The notes beneath the pieces were generated by a model. That model made no database searches, was not told where the DNA came from, and saw nothing but the letters and a program-made list of their open reading frames with translations. A DNA stretch of 32,844 nt from positions 1 to 32,844 of the forward strand of contig NZ_JANQCD010000044.1 in the NCBI RefSeq assembly GCF_026672275.1, given 5' to 3'. This DNA is from Marinifilum sp. D737. Lineage in GTDB: Bacteria; Bacteroidota; Bacteroidia; Bacteroidales; Marinifilaceae. This document shows positions 16,273 to 25,661 of this stretch, in pieces; positions within the stretch are counted from its first letter, which is position 1; each line of letters opens with the position of its first letter. Both the position numbers and the translations under genes were made by a program.

Positions 16273-18750
16273 ATGAAGAAGTTTCTTAAAATTTTTGGAG
16301 GGATTGTAGTTTTCCTTTTAGCGCTATTGATTATTCTGCCTTACGTTTTTAAAGATCAGATATTTGAAAAGGTAAAAACAGAAATTGATAACACTCTTGA
16401 TGCAAAAGTAGAAATTGGAGATATGTCTCTATCTATGCTTAAAAACTTCCCAAACCTTTATATTGAATTGCAAAATGTAAGTGTGGTGGGTAAAAATGAA
16501 TTTGCATCGGATACATTGGCTTTTGTGGGCAGACTTTATACTGCTGTCGATTTGTCTTCAGCCATATCAGGATCTCAGATCAAAGTTGGAGCCATTGTGT
16601 TGGCAGATTCTAAAGTGAATGCGAAAGTTTTGGAAACAGGTAAGGCCAATTGGGACATTGTAAAGTCAACAGGCGAAGAAGTTGTGGAAGAGGAATCGGG
16701 AGAAGCTTCTGACTTTAAAGTAATTTTTGATGAGGTTAGAATAGAGAATTTTGGATTGTTATATGATGATGCCGCTATGAAGGCTGTTTTTGCGGTGGAA
16801 GATTTGGACTTAAAACTAAGTGGTGATTTTTCGGCCAAAGAAACCAACCTAAATGTTGCAAGCACTTTAATAGGTATTAGCTTTGATTATGAGGGAGCTA
16901 GATACCTGAACAATGCAAACATAAATTTAACTGCTGATCTTGCAGCAGATCTTGAAAACATGATCTTTAAATTCATGGAAAACCAATTAGGTATTAATGA
17001 TCTGCACTTTGGGATTGATGGTCAGGTAGGAATGCTTGACAACGGATATAGCATGGACCTTAAATTGAATGCTGAGAAGACAGATTTTAAATCATTGCTG
17101 GCTATGGTTCCTGATGTATTCAAATCTGATTTGGAAGGTCTGGAAACTTCTGGTGAATTTGAATTAAATGCTTTTGCAAAAGGTGAATTCAAAGAAGAAT
17201 CGTATCCTGCTTTTGGAGCCAAATTAAAAGTGGGCAAAGCAAGTTTAAAATATGCTGATTTGCCAGAATCAGTTCAGAATATTCAAATTGATGCTCAAGT
17301 AAATCACCCGGGAGGTGAATTGGATTTGCTTACAACGGATGTCAACAAATTTCATTTTGAAGTAGCCAACAATCCTTTTGATGCAGAATTACATGTGAAA
17401 AATCCAATGACAGATCCTCTTTTAAGTGGATTCTTTAAAGGAATTGTTGATTTTGAAAAGATTAAGCATGCCATTCCTATGGACAGCATTAAAATTGCTG
17501 GTATGGTTAATTCTGATGTGGTTTTTAAAGGACGCTACTCGGTAATTGAGAAAGAGGAGTTTGAGAAATTTATGGCAAAAGGAAGTGTGGTTTTGAATGA
17601 TTTTGTATTCACAACACCAGATTTCCCTCAAGGCGTTAAAATCATAAAATCAGTTCTTGATTTTACTCCACGTTACATTAGCCTTAATTCGTTCGATTCC
17701 AGAATTGGAAAATCAGATGTTCAACTGAAAGGAAAAATTGAGAACTATATTCCTTATGCAATGAAGGGGAAAGTTCTTAAAGGCAACTTTACCATGAGTT
17801 CGAAGATGATGGATCTGAATGAATTCATGACAGAAGAAGAGGAAGTAGAAAATTCTGCAGATACAGTACCATTATCGGTTATCGAGGTTCCTGCTAACCT
17901 GGATTTACGATTAAGCTCAAATTTTAATACCATTCGTTTTGATAAAATGGACATTAAAGATGTAAAGGGATTAATCGTAGTAAAGAATGCCACAGCAAAG
18001 CTTACCAACCTTTCTATGAATATGCTTAAAGGGAATATGATTATGAATGGGATGTACAAAACCATTGATGTAAGCAAGCCGGAAATCGATTTTGGTTTAG
18101 ACATCAATAATTTTGATATCAATAATGCATACCATTCACTTAGTATGATTAAGAAGATGATGCCAATAGCCATGAACTGTGAAGGAAAGGTTTCGTCGGA
18201 TATGAACATTACCGGTTTGCTTGATGCAGAAATGAATCCAATTCCAGCTAGTTTAAATGGTAAAGGATCCTTACATTCTCGCAAAATCTTAATTAAGGAG
18301 AATAAGGCTTTCGATGCATTGGCTGCAGCTTTAAAGAATGATGAGTACAAAAGAATTTCGGTTACTCAATTCGATATGGAATTTGAAATCACAAATGGAA
18401 ATGTGCTTGTGAAGCCATTTACGACTAATGTAGCAGGCAATCCGGCAACCATATATGGAACACAATCGGTAGATGGAAAGCTTGATTTTACCATGGATAT
18501 GAAATTGCCAAAAGAAGATTTGGGTAGTGATATTAATAAAATGTTTGCGCAAGTTCCTGGTTTAGATAATGTGCCTGCTTTCGATGTCGCAGTTAAAATT
18601 ACAGGAACGGTTGATAATCCTGTGGTAAAGCCTGATTTAAGCAAGGCAATTAAGCAGGCTCAAAAAGCAATTGCAAAAGAATTGGAAAGAAAAGCCAAGA
18701 AGGAGTTAGAGAAAAAAGGAAAAGATCTGCTGAAGAAATTATTTAAGTAG
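16273..18750 (+). CDS. AsmA-family membrane-anchored protein
   Basis: Large periplasmic protein of 825 residues anchored by one N-terminal membrane segment (about 5-26). The early block with DAKVEIGDMSLSMLKNFPNL is characteristic of AsmA-type proteins, and the C-terminal AsmA_2-like part (about 560-790) with PEIDFGLDINNFDI and LNGKGSLHSR supports it. The family has the repeating beta-groove fold of lipid-transfer proteins and is linked to outer-membrane assembly or phospholipid movement. The tail (about 790-825) is very rich in Lys and Glu and probably helical. It forms a single-gene unit with its own promoter-like boxes and terminator. Confidence 0.9.
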   Translation: MKKFLKIFGGIVVFLLALLIILPYVFKDQIFEKVKTEIDNTLDAKVEIGDMSLSMLKNFPNLYIELQNVSVVGKNEFASDTLAFVGRLYTAVDLSSAISGSQIKVGAIVLADSKVNAKVLETGKANWDIVKSTGEEVVEEESGEASDFKVIFDEVRIENFGLLYDDAAMKAVFAVEDLDLKLSGDFSAKETNLNVASTLIGISFDYEGARYLNNANINLTADLAADLENMIFKFMENQLGINDLHFGIDGQVGMLDNGYSMDLKLNAEKTDFKSLLAMVPDVFKSDLEGLETSGEFELNAFAKGEFKEESYPAFGAKLKVGKASLKYADLPESVQNIQIDAQVNHPGGELDLLTTDVNKFHFEVANNPFDAELHVKNPMTDPLLSGFFKGIVDFEKIKHAIPMDSIKIAGMVNSDVVFKGRYSVIEKEEFEKFMAKGSVVLNDFVFTTPDFPQGVKIIKSVLDFTPRYISLNSFDSRIGKSDVQLKGKIENYIPYAMKGKVLKGNFTMSSKMMDLNEFMTEEEEVENSADTVPLSVIEVPANLDLRLSSNFNTIRFDKMDIKDVKGLIVVKNATAKLTNLSMNMLKGNMIMNGMYKTIDVSKPEIDFGLDINNFDINNAYHSLSMIKKMMPIAMNCEGKVSSDMNITGLLDAEMNPIPASLNGKGSLHSRKILIKENKAFDALAAALKNDEYKRISVTQFDMEFEITNGNVLVKPFTTNVAGNPATIYGTQSVDGKLDFTMDMKLPKEDLGSDINKMFAQVPGLDNVPAFDVAVKITGTVDNPVVKPDLSKAIKQAQKAIAKELERKAKKELEKKGKDLLKKLFK

Positions 18751-18771
18751 ACATTTGAAATACATAATATT

Positions 18772-18806
18772 AAAGCGGATAAGCATTTTGTTTATTCGCT
18801 TTTTTT
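18772..18806 (+). terminator. Terminator of the AsmA-family gene
   Basis: Stem AAAGCGGATAA (18772-18782) and TTATTCGCTTT (18792-18802) with one G-U pair and a 9-nt loop, followed by T residues to 18806; it starts 21 bp after the stop codon. Confidence 0.88.
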
Positions 18807-18821
18807 AAAATTTAGCGCAAC

Positions 18822-18871
18822 AAAAAAGGACGGCAACCACTCCGTCCTTCTTCATATTCACTTTAAAACCT
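18822..18871 (-). repeat. Duplicated hairpin element, copy A
   Basis: Hairpin AAGGACGG / CCGTCCTT (18826-18833 and 18842-18849) with loop CAACCACT, followed on the plus strand by CATATTCACTTTAAAACCT. Copy B at 19028-19079 shares the loop and this flank, while the stem bases differ in a paired way. On the minus strand it ends in six T residues, like a terminator. A 12-bp palindrome TTTCCATGGAAA lies beside it (18876-18887). I see no gene in 18807-19166. Confidence 0.7.
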
Positions 18872-19027
18872 GAACTTTCCATGGAAAATTCTTTGACAAT
18901 ATATGAATAAAATTAAAACGGAACAATAAAAAGATTAAAAATAATTAAACAGGATGTTGTCGGACAGATTAAATATCATATGAATAAGAACTGCAAAAAG
19001 GGAAGAAATGGGAGGGGGATTTAATAC

Positions 19028-19079
19028 AAAAGAGGATGGTAACCACTCCATCCTCTTCTATCTATTCACTTTAAACCTT
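19028..19079 (-). repeat. Duplicated hairpin element, copy B
   Basis: Hairpin AAGAGGATGG / CCATCCTCTT (19030-19039 and 19048-19057) with loop TAACCACT and flank CTATTCACTTTAAACCTT. Relative to copy A the stem changes preserve pairing. A second small hairpin AAAACG / CGTTTT lies beside it (from about 19080). Both copies lie downstream of the metal efflux operon on the minus strand and could act as terminators or as ends of small RNAs. Confidence 0.7.
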
Positions 19080-19166
19080 AAAAACGGAAATCGTTTTGCA
19101 TGTTCTACGCCCTATGTTTCCAAAAGGTTCTAAAAAAAGTGGTATTTTAATTCATTCCAAATAATA

Positions 19167-19289
19167 TTATAGGCGAAATTTCAATAATTCTGAAATGGTT
19201 TTGTAATATTCATGCTCAATTTCAAGATAAGTGTCAACACTTTCGTAATAGTAAATATTTTCTGTAAGGTATTCAATGCTTGATATTTA
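19167..19289 (-). other. Cut-off C-terminal tail of the efflux outer membrane gene
   Basis: The stop codon TAA at 19287-19289 is followed in the same frame by 39 sense codons and another TAA at 19167-19169. The translated tail begins ISSIEYLTENIYYYESVDTY and ends in ELLKFRL, which is the normal C-terminal helix region of TolC-type proteins. With one codon in place of the stop the protein would have 391 residues. Confidence 0.85.
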
Positions 19290-20342
19290 GCCGTGTGTTA
19301 AAGCCTTTTGTAAAAGAGTGTCGTAACGTTTTTCTGTAAAAACTCCTGCATACTCTTTCATACTTTTCTCAAGACTCAAAAAGTTTCGAAAAAGTTTCAA
19401 AAATTTATTTTCTAACTCCATTTTGCCAATTAAATACTCTTCCCTGCTAAATTGTTCTAACAACCTCGCTCTTTTAACCTTGTTCTTATTTTCCCACAAT
19501 GGAATGCTAATCCCAAGTTTTATTCCATTGGCTTGCTTCATGATATCCGAATTCAAATAGCGATATCCAATGCTAAATTTTGGTAGCGAGTTTGTTTTTA
19601 CAAGAGAAGTTTCTTTTGCAGAAATTTTCTCTTTAGTGCTTAAGAGCTTCAGTTGTGGATCTGCATTTAAGGATTGGGAAAGCAAATTCTTCATCTCCTG
19701 GTCAATACTCATTAATGGATACTCATGTATGTTGAGATCAACTTGCTTTCCTCCGTTTAGTTTAATAAGATCATCGATAAGATTAGAAACTTTACGATCA
19801 ATCATTTTTAATTGATTTGCCGTATTCAAGCGAAGCATCTTAATTTTATTGGCTTCAAGAATAGTTGCATCTCCTTCTTCCAATCTTTTTTGAAACAAAT
19901 CATTTAACTTTTCTGCACTGCTTAAACGGTTATTTAATTCAGCTTTTTGTTTGTTGTAATAAATTAGCTTAATGCAAAGCAGTTTTGCTTCCAACAAAAT
20001 GTCTTGTCTCGATATTGCTTTGTAGTTTTCCGTATTGGCAATTTTTGCTTTTTTTAGCTGATTTTTATATAGATAACTCATTGGAAAATCAAAGCTTTGA
20101 CTTACCAATATTTCATATGGCTTTCCTTCGTCAGACGAAAAGCTTTTTTCCCATTCCAGTTCAGGATTAGCCAAATTGTTTTGCGCTTTGAACCCTAGAT
20201 TCTGCGCTTCAAAAAACTGTTCATTTGCTTTTAATACAGGATTGTTTTTTTCAATGGCAGAAAGCACATCCTGAACAGTATTCTGAGCCTTTACGGAAAG
20301 GCCCAGAATTGATATCATGATTGCGAATACAATTTTATTCAT
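19287..20342 (-). CDS. TolC/CusC-type outer membrane efflux protein, truncated by in-frame stop
   Basis: Outer-membrane channel of a metal efflux system, 351 residues as read. The signal peptide (about 1-19, ending KAQ) is followed by NTVQDVLSAIEKNNPVLKA and long helical segments (for example about 95-185 and 215-345) typical of the outer membrane efflux protein family. The first 8 bp overlap the end of the pump gene, so they are translated together. The frame ends after ALTHG, while the following in-frame 39 codons encode the expected end of the family. One base change (such as GAA to TAA) would explain it, so this is either a recent nonsense mutation or a sequence error. The missing part belongs to the helical barrel, so activity is doubtful. 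Confidence 0.88.
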   Translation of the reverse strand: MNKIVFAIMISILGLSVKAQNTVQDVLSAIEKNNPVLKANEQFFEAQNLGFKAQNNLANPELEWEKSFSSDEGKPYEILVSQSFDFPMSYLYKNQLKKAKIANTENYKAISRQDILLEAKLLCIKLIYYNKQKAELNNRLSSAEKLNDLFQKRLEEGDATILEANKIKMLRLNTANQLKMIDRKVSNLIDDLIKLNGGKQVDLNIHEYPLMSIDQEMKNLLSQSLNADPQLKLLSTKEKISAKETSLVKTNSLPKFSIGYRYLNSDIMKQANGIKLGISIPLWENKNKVKRARLLEQFSREEYLIGKMELENKFLKLFRNFLSLEKSMKEYAGVFTEKRYDTLLQKALTHG

Positions 20343-23300
20343 CTTCTTGTTTTTTCTTGTTTAACACCAAATAAACGATTGGAATAACATAGATATTAAG
20401 CAGGGTAGAGGTAAGTAAACCACCCAATATCACAACCGCCATTGGACTTTGAATTTCATTTCCAGGCTGATCGCTTGCCAAAGCCATTGGGATTAACGCC
20501 AAGGCTGCTGTTAATGCGGTCATTAAAATTGGACTTAATCGATTCACAGATCCATTTAAAATGATCTCTTTTAGCTGTAAGCCTTTTTCTTTTAAACTCT
20601 GGTAGTTCGATATCAGAAGAATTCCATTTCTGGTTGCAATACCAAATAAAGTAATGAAACCAATAATGGCAGGAATACTTAGCATACCTGAAGTGAAGAA
20701 AATGGTAAACACACCACCAATTAGAGCCAAAGGAAGATTTAGCATGATAATTCCAGCCAATTGCGAACTTCTAAACTCCTGAAATAACAGCAGAAAGATG
20801 ATTAGCAAACTGAAAATTGAAGCGATCATTAAGACTCTTGATGCTTTTGCTTCACTTTCGAATTGTCCTCCATATTCAATTCTGTATCCCTCGGGCAGTT
20901 TGATATTTTCATCAACACTTTTTTGGATGTCTGCTACAATACCACTCAAATCTCTATCGGCTACATTAGCTGAGACAACCAACTTACGTTGTACATTTTC
21001 TCTGCTTATTGTATTGGGACCCGACAAAGATTGAATGTCAGCTACGTAACTGAATGGTATTTTTTTTCCATCCCAGGTATCGATTAGTGCATTTCTTATG
21101 GCTTCAATACTGCCACGATTCTCTTCGTTGTATTTCACTACCAGGTCGAAAGCTCTGATACCTTCAAATACATCAGAAACCTTAGCGCCGCCAAAAGCCA
21201 CATGAATAAATTCCGAAAATTGAGTGATGGAAATGCCATATTTTGCCAACATATCTCTTCTTGGTTTAATTCTTACCTGGGGAATTTCTACCTGCTGTTC
21301 AACGTTTACATCCACTACACCTTCGATAGGTGAAATAGATGTTTTAATTTGATTCGCAGTTTGAAACATGAGATTCAAATCATCGCCAAAAATTTTGATT
21401 GCAATATTGGCTTTGGTACCCGAAAGAATGTGATCAATTCTATGACTTAAAGGCTGACCAATGGCAAAGTTTACTCCTTGAATTTGATTTAACTTCTCAC
21501 GTACCTCCTGCAGAAATTCTGATTTGCTACGATTTGTCAGGGTAAATGGAACTTCTATTTCAGAGGTATTTACACCAAACGAGTGTTCATCCAATTCTGA
21601 ACGACCTGTTCTTCTGGCTGTCAATCGAACTTCAGGAATGGTAAGAAGTGCCTCTTCAGCCAGGACCTTAACTTTGTTTGATTCTTCGAGAGCAATTCCA
21701 GGTTTGGTAATGGCAGTAATCGTTAATGATCCTTCATTAAAATCAGGCAGGAAATTACGCCCAAGATTTGTTAAAGTAATAATGGATGCAATAAATAAAA
21801 TACCAGCACCAGCCAAAATCAATTTCTTATGATTTAGTGCTCTTTGAAGCGAGTTCTCATATCCTTTATTTAAACGAGATACCAACCAACTTTCTTTACT
21901 TTTTTTGTCTAACATTTTATCGCTTGTAAGCATGAAGCTACATAGAACAGGAGTCAGTGTAATGGCTACGATTAATGATGCAAACAAGGCAACGATAAAT
22001 GCAATACCAAGTGGTTGTAGCATTCGTCCTTCCATCCCGGTAAGGAAGAAAAGAGGTAAAAATGCAGCAATAATAATAAAGGTTGCATTAATAATTGATG
22101 AACGAATCTCGCAAGAAGCATCGTAAACCACTAGCAATGGGTTTTTTCGCTCTTCTTTTGGCAGAAGGTGATTTTGCCTCAATCGCTTGTAAACATTTTC
22201 CACATCGATAATGGCATCATCTACCAAGTCACCAATGGCAATTGCCATACCTCCAAGGGTCATGGTATTAATGGTAATCCCTAGAAATTTAAGAGTAATT
22301 ACTGTTACCAATAAGGAAATTGGAATCGCCAAGAGTGAAATCATAGTAGTCCTGTAATTCATTAAAAACAGGAACAGAATTACAATAACAAAAACCGATC
22401 CTTCCAGTAAAGCCTTTTGTACATTGCCAATGGATGAATTAATAAAATCCGATTGACGGAAGATGTGTGTATTTACATTTACTCCCTCGGGCAATGATTT
22501 TGCGAGCTCTTCAATCGAAGCATCAAGTTTTTCTGTCAATTTTAGAGTGTTAACGCCAGGTTGCTTTTTAACGGTTAGTAAAACCGATTGTTGAGCATTT
22601 ATGGTTCCCAAACCAATTTTTGGAGCGGCTGCCGCTTTCACTTCAGCAATGTCGCTAATTCGGATGGGTACATTATTGTACATTTTTACAACCGAATTGC
22701 CTAGCTCCTCAAAATCGGAAGTTCGGGCTATTCCTCTAATGTTGTACTGATTTCCATATTCGTTAATGAATCCACCAGCCGAGTTTTGATTCGTTGCTTC
22801 AGCTGCTTTCATCAACTCATCGATACTTACATTGTAGTATCTCATTTTTTGAGGATTGGCAAGAATCTGATATTGTTTGTATTCACCGCCAATCACAACA
22901 ACCTGGGCAACCCCATTAATGGCAAGCAATTGCGGTCTGATGGTCCAATCGGCAATGGTTCTTAACTCCATTGGGTCAACATTATCCGATTGAAGACCAA
23001 TCATTAATACTTCGCCCATAATTGAGGATTGAGGTGCAAGGGTTGGATTACCAGCACCTTCGGGTAACATCTCCGACAATGGCATTAGTTTCTCACTAAC
23101 AATTTGTCTGGCTTTGTAAATATCGGTTCCCCATTCAAACTCAATCCAAACAATCGAGAATCCTGCCGATGAGGATGAACGTAATCTTCTAACATCAGTA
23201 GCTCCATTTACGGCTGTTTCTATAGGAAAAGTAACAAGTTTTTCCACTTCTTCCGGCGCCATACCGTGAGCTTCGGTCATAACAACCACTGTTGGAGCTG

Positions 23301-23427
23301 TTAAATCCGGAAACACATCCACATCCATGTTTAATGTAGTGTAACTACCGCCAATAATTAGTAAGGCAGAAACAAACATTACAAGAATGCGGTTGTGCAA
23401 TGCATATTGTATGATTTTATTTAGCAC
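20335..23427 (-). CDS. Heavy-metal efflux RND pump (CusA/CzcA family)
   Basis: Inner-membrane proton-driven pump of 1030 residues, the motor of a tripartite metal exporter. The N-terminal membrane helix (about 12-32) is followed by PDLTAPTVVVMTEAHGMAPEE, a heavy-metal RND hallmark, and by the fourth-helix motif GDLVDDAIIDVEN (about 399-411), whose Asp400, Asp403 and Asp404 fit proton relay residues. Two large periplasmic loops and a second set of membrane helices (about 540 and 850-1020) complete the usual duplicated RND plan. Length is normal. It follows the adaptor gene after 45 bp and overlaps the outer membrane gene by 8 bp. The metal (Cu/Ag versus Co/Zn/Cd/Ni) cannot be decided without structural alignment of the binding site. 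Confidence 0.95.
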   Translation of the reverse strand: MLNKIIQYALHNRILVMFVSALLIIGGSYTTLNMDVDVFPDLTAPTVVVMTEAHGMAPEEVEKLVTFPIETAVNGATDVRRLRSSSSAGFSIVWIEFEWGTDIYKARQIVSEKLMPLSEMLPEGAGNPTLAPQSSIMGEVLMIGLQSDNVDPMELRTIADWTIRPQLLAINGVAQVVVIGGEYKQYQILANPQKMRYYNVSIDELMKAAEATNQNSAGGFINEYGNQYNIRGIARTSDFEELGNSVVKMYNNVPIRISDIAEVKAAAAPKIGLGTINAQQSVLLTVKKQPGVNTLKLTEKLDASIEELAKSLPEGVNVNTHIFRQSDFINSSIGNVQKALLEGSVFVIVILFLFLMNYRTTMISLLAIPISLLVTVITLKFLGITINTMTLGGMAIAIGDLVDDAIIDVENVYKRLRQNHLLPKEERKNPLLVVYDASCEIRSSIINATFIIIAAFLPLFFLTGMEGRMLQPLGIAFIVALFASLIVAITLTPVLCSFMLTSDKMLDKKSKESWLVSRLNKGYENSLQRALNHKKLILAGAGILFIASIITLTNLGRNFLPDFNEGSLTITAITKPGIALEESNKVKVLAEEALLTIPEVRLTARRTGRSELDEHSFGVNTSEIEVPFTLTNRSKSEFLQEVREKLNQIQGVNFAIGQPLSHRIDHILSGTKANIAIKIFGDDLNLMFQTANQIKTSISPIEGVVDVNVEQQVEIPQVRIKPRRDMLAKYGISITQFSEFIHVAFGGAKVSDVFEGIRAFDLVVKYNEENRGSIEAIRNALIDTWDGKKIPFSYVADIQSLSGPNTISRENVQRKLVVSANVADRDLSGIVADIQKSVDENIKLPEGYRIEYGGQFESEAKASRVLMIASIFSLLIIFLLLFQEFRSSQLAGIIMLNLPLALIGGVFTIFFTSGMLSIPAIIGFITLFGIATRNGILLISNYQSLKEKGLQLKEIILNGSVNRLSPILMTALTAALALIPMALASDQPGNEIQSPMAVVILGGLLTSTLLNIYVIPIVYLVLNKKKQEDE

Positions 23428-23472
23428 AATGTATCTTTTTAAATTCTTAAATCGATTAATTGATCCAGGCTC

Positions 23473-25011
23473 TTAATGTTCGTGAGAATGAGCTGGCAAT
23501 GATCCTGCAAGGGAAGCAAGTTTCACAAAATAAGCACCTTCGCTAACCACTCTTTCTCCTGCACGAAGACCTTTAATGATTTCTACCTCACGACCGTTGT
23601 CGGCGCCTATTGTAATAAATCTTTTCTCAAAGCTTTCTCCTCCGGTTTGCACAAATACATACTTTAAACCCTGATCTTCAAGAATTGCCGACTTTTCGAT
23701 GTGCAAAACATTCCTGGCATTTTCAGATTTCAGATAAACCTCCACAAACGATCCTGAGTATAGTTCAGGGGTTAGATCCAATTCGAAAAACAATGGAGTA
23801 GTGTAATCATCCTCATGAATGTCTTTTCCATAGGCTATCATTCTTCCATTTAACTCTTCGGTGCTAAATACCTTATTGCGATAAGGAAGTTTAAAGTTTG
23901 CCGATTTGATATTAGAAAGTTCTTTTAAATGCTTTTGGTAAACATCAGCTTTCAGCATCAATTTTGAACCTTGATCTACTTTGGCAAGTACGCTGCCTTT
24001 TTCAACATATTGACCTTCGTTCACAAATACCTCGCAAACAAATCCGTTTACCGGAGAAAGAATGGAAAGTCCTCTGTTATTATAGTTTTTGTTGATACTG
24101 TTGAATTTAACCTTGGCATTTTCGTAAGCCGATTTAGCTTCTAAAAATGTTTTTTCCGTTACAATTTTATCTTCTCGCAAAGTGCTTGCTCTATCGAACT
24201 CAGCCTTGGCTTTTTCTAGTGCCAGTTTTGCTTCGGTATATAGGGTAGACAGGTTGTCACCAGCCAATCCTTTCCCGGTAATGATAAATAATGAAGTGTT
24301 CTTGTCAACTGTTTTACCAGCAACAATATCGGTAGAACTAAAATGAACTACACCACTGGTTTTGGCAACTACTTGCTTTTCCATATTAACAGCAGGTTGC
24401 AGAGTGCCGGTTGTTTTGATAATGTTTTGGAAGTTTGAATTTTTAACTTCAGCAGTTGCAAAATCAATTTTCCAGGCTTGTTCTTTTAAAAAGCTAATTT
24501 CATGATCACTTAATGTTTCCTGAGCAGCTGCCTTATCTGCTTCTTCATGGTCCTTGTAAACAGGGATGTTTTTAGCAACGAACTTTTCTTTGCCATACTT
24601 CGAATTTACCTCAAATACCAAGGTTGCTGAGCCAGCCTTTTTAGGCATTAGTGCAGGTGTAAAAATACCATCTCTGGCAGGCGTATTTACCGTGTTCGAG
24701 TAACCTTTTCCTGCAACCATTAAAATAACTTTAACGCTTCCTTCGGTGTAAGGTTTGTAGGTTTTAAGATTGGTTAAATGTGTAGTAAACTTCGAAACAT
24801 GATCCAGCATGAGTTTAGGAAACTCCACGAATAACTCTGTATTTTCGTTGTACAAAGTTAAACTCATTGTTGAATGATCCTCTTCATCATGTGCTGCGTG
24901 AGTATCGGGGCCATGTGCGTGTCCGCCATGATCGTGCCCATGCGAATTGTTATTTGGTTTACATGCTATTAAAAATGATAAGGCTAAGCTTATCCAGATA
25001 TATCGTTTCAT
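23473..25011 (-). CDS. Periplasmic adaptor lipoprotein of metal RND efflux, His-rich ends
   Basis: Membrane-fusion protein linking the RND pump to the outer membrane channel. The 512-residue product has a lipobox LIAC (Cys17) followed by a His-rich stretch HGHDHGGHAHGPDTHAAHDE (about 24-43) and ends in HSHEH. In between are an extra N-terminal beta domain (about 50-160), the barrel-sandwich and lipoyl-like parts (GTLQPAVNMEKQVVAKTSG and LSILSPVNGFVCEVFVNEGQ), a coiled coil (about 255-325) and a C-terminal beta-barrel and membrane-proximal domain. His-rich ends suit metal capture and are known in CusB/CzcB-type adaptors. It heads the three-gene pump unit, 194 bp downstream of a His-rich lipoprotein gene. 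Confidence 0.93.
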   Translation of the reverse strand: MKRYIWISLALSFLIACKPNNNSHGHDHGGHAHGPDTHAAHDEEDHSTMSLTLYNENTELFVEFPKLMLDHVSKFTTHLTNLKTYKPYTEGSVKVILMVAGKGYSNTVNTPARDGIFTPALMPKKAGSATLVFEVNSKYGKEKFVAKNIPVYKDHEEADKAAAQETLSDHEISFLKEQAWKIDFATAEVKNSNFQNIIKTTGTLQPAVNMEKQVVAKTSGVVHFSSTDIVAGKTVDKNTSLFIITGKGLAGDNLSTLYTEAKLALEKAKAEFDRASTLREDKIVTEKTFLEAKSAYENAKVKFNSINKNYNNRGLSILSPVNGFVCEVFVNEGQYVEKGSVLAKVDQGSKLMLKADVYQKHLKELSNIKSANFKLPYRNKVFSTEELNGRMIAYGKDIHEDDYTTPLFFELDLTPELYSGSFVEVYLKSENARNVLHIEKSAILEDQGLKYVFVQTGGESFEKRFITIGADNGREVEIIKGLRAGERVVSEGAYFVKLASLAGSLPAHSHEH

Positions 25012-25163
25012 CTGTTTATAATTTTCTTGTTAAGGTGAGATGGTCCCGATAACTATCGGGATTACCATTCCTAAATAATCATCCTCGTGCGTGAGTTAAT
25101 AATTATTTACTCATGGACGTTTCATTTTTTTCTCTTTATTGTATTGATAACTCAAAATTTCAT

Positions 25164-25199
25164 GAGCTGAGCCGGAGTTAACTTTCTCCAACTCAGCTT
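25164..25199 (-). terminator. Hairpin between His-rich lipoprotein and adaptor
   Basis: On the minus strand the arms 25186-25199 and 25164-25177 pair over 13 bp, with two G-U pairs and an 8-nt loop; the pairing is better on the minus strand than on the plus strand. A-T-rich sequence follows but no clean T-run. It begins 7 bp after the lipoprotein stop. A second small hairpin TCCCGAT / ATCGGGA is at 25044-25061. They may lower or process the message before the pump genes. Confidence 0.55.
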
Positions 25200-25205
25200 T
25201 AATGA

Positions 25206-25475
25206 TTAATGTTTGTGTCCGTGGTCGTGATCGTGGTCATGTCCATGATCGTGACCTTCTTCGTGCTTGGTACTGTCAACATCAAACTCCTCTTGGTCAT
25301 GTGCATCCTTATCATGAGAGTGAGAATGAGCTCCATCCCCGTGGTCATGATCATGATCGTGATCATGTCCTTCATGAGAATGAATTTCTTCTTTTTTCTC
25401 TGATTTTTTACCTGCATTACCACAGGAGGTAAGTACTAGTCCACAAATGGATAGGACAAATAATAATTTTTTCAT
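25206..25475 (-). CDS. His/Asp-rich metal-binding lipoprotein
   Basis: An 89-residue lipoprotein with a signal MKKLLFVLSICGLVLTSC (Cys18) and a mature part built almost only of His, Asp, Glu and Gly. It has 20 histidines, many in HDHDHDH runs. Such sequence binds Zn, Cu, Ni or Co at many sites and probably buffers metal in the periplasm or on a membrane surface. It stands upstream of the metal efflux genes on the same strand. Its first 20 residues closely match those of the Cys-rich lipoprotein at 27089-27388, which points to a common origin with different tails. The DNA of the tail is full of short GATCAT/CATGATC-type repeats. No named family is recognised. Confidence 0.85.
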   Translation of the reverse strand: MKKLLFVLSICGLVLTSCGNAGKKSEKKEEIHSHEGHDHDHDHDHGDGAHSHSHDKDAHDQEEFDVDSTKHEEGHDHGHDHDHDHGHKH

Positions 25476-25661
25476 AGGATTGAAATTTGAGTTAGCTTGT
25501 AGATGTCACATGGCAATTCACTATAGTATACCAAGTGAAATCTCTACAACTTTTGTTATAAATAATTAGAATGCTTTATGTATGATTTTATTGTACTATA
25601 ATATCTATAAATATGATACAATAATATCAAGGCAACTTTAATAAGTTGTTGAATTTAAGCC

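Noticed and set aside
17754-18350. 198-codon open frame opposite the AsmA gene
   Set aside because: Antisense to a clear AsmA coding region, with no recognisable motif.
25199-25432. Other frames across the His-rich lipoprotein (Met/Thr-rich or Arg/His-rich)
   Set aside because: They are shadow readings of the same short repeats; only the 25206-25475 frame has a lipoprotein signal.
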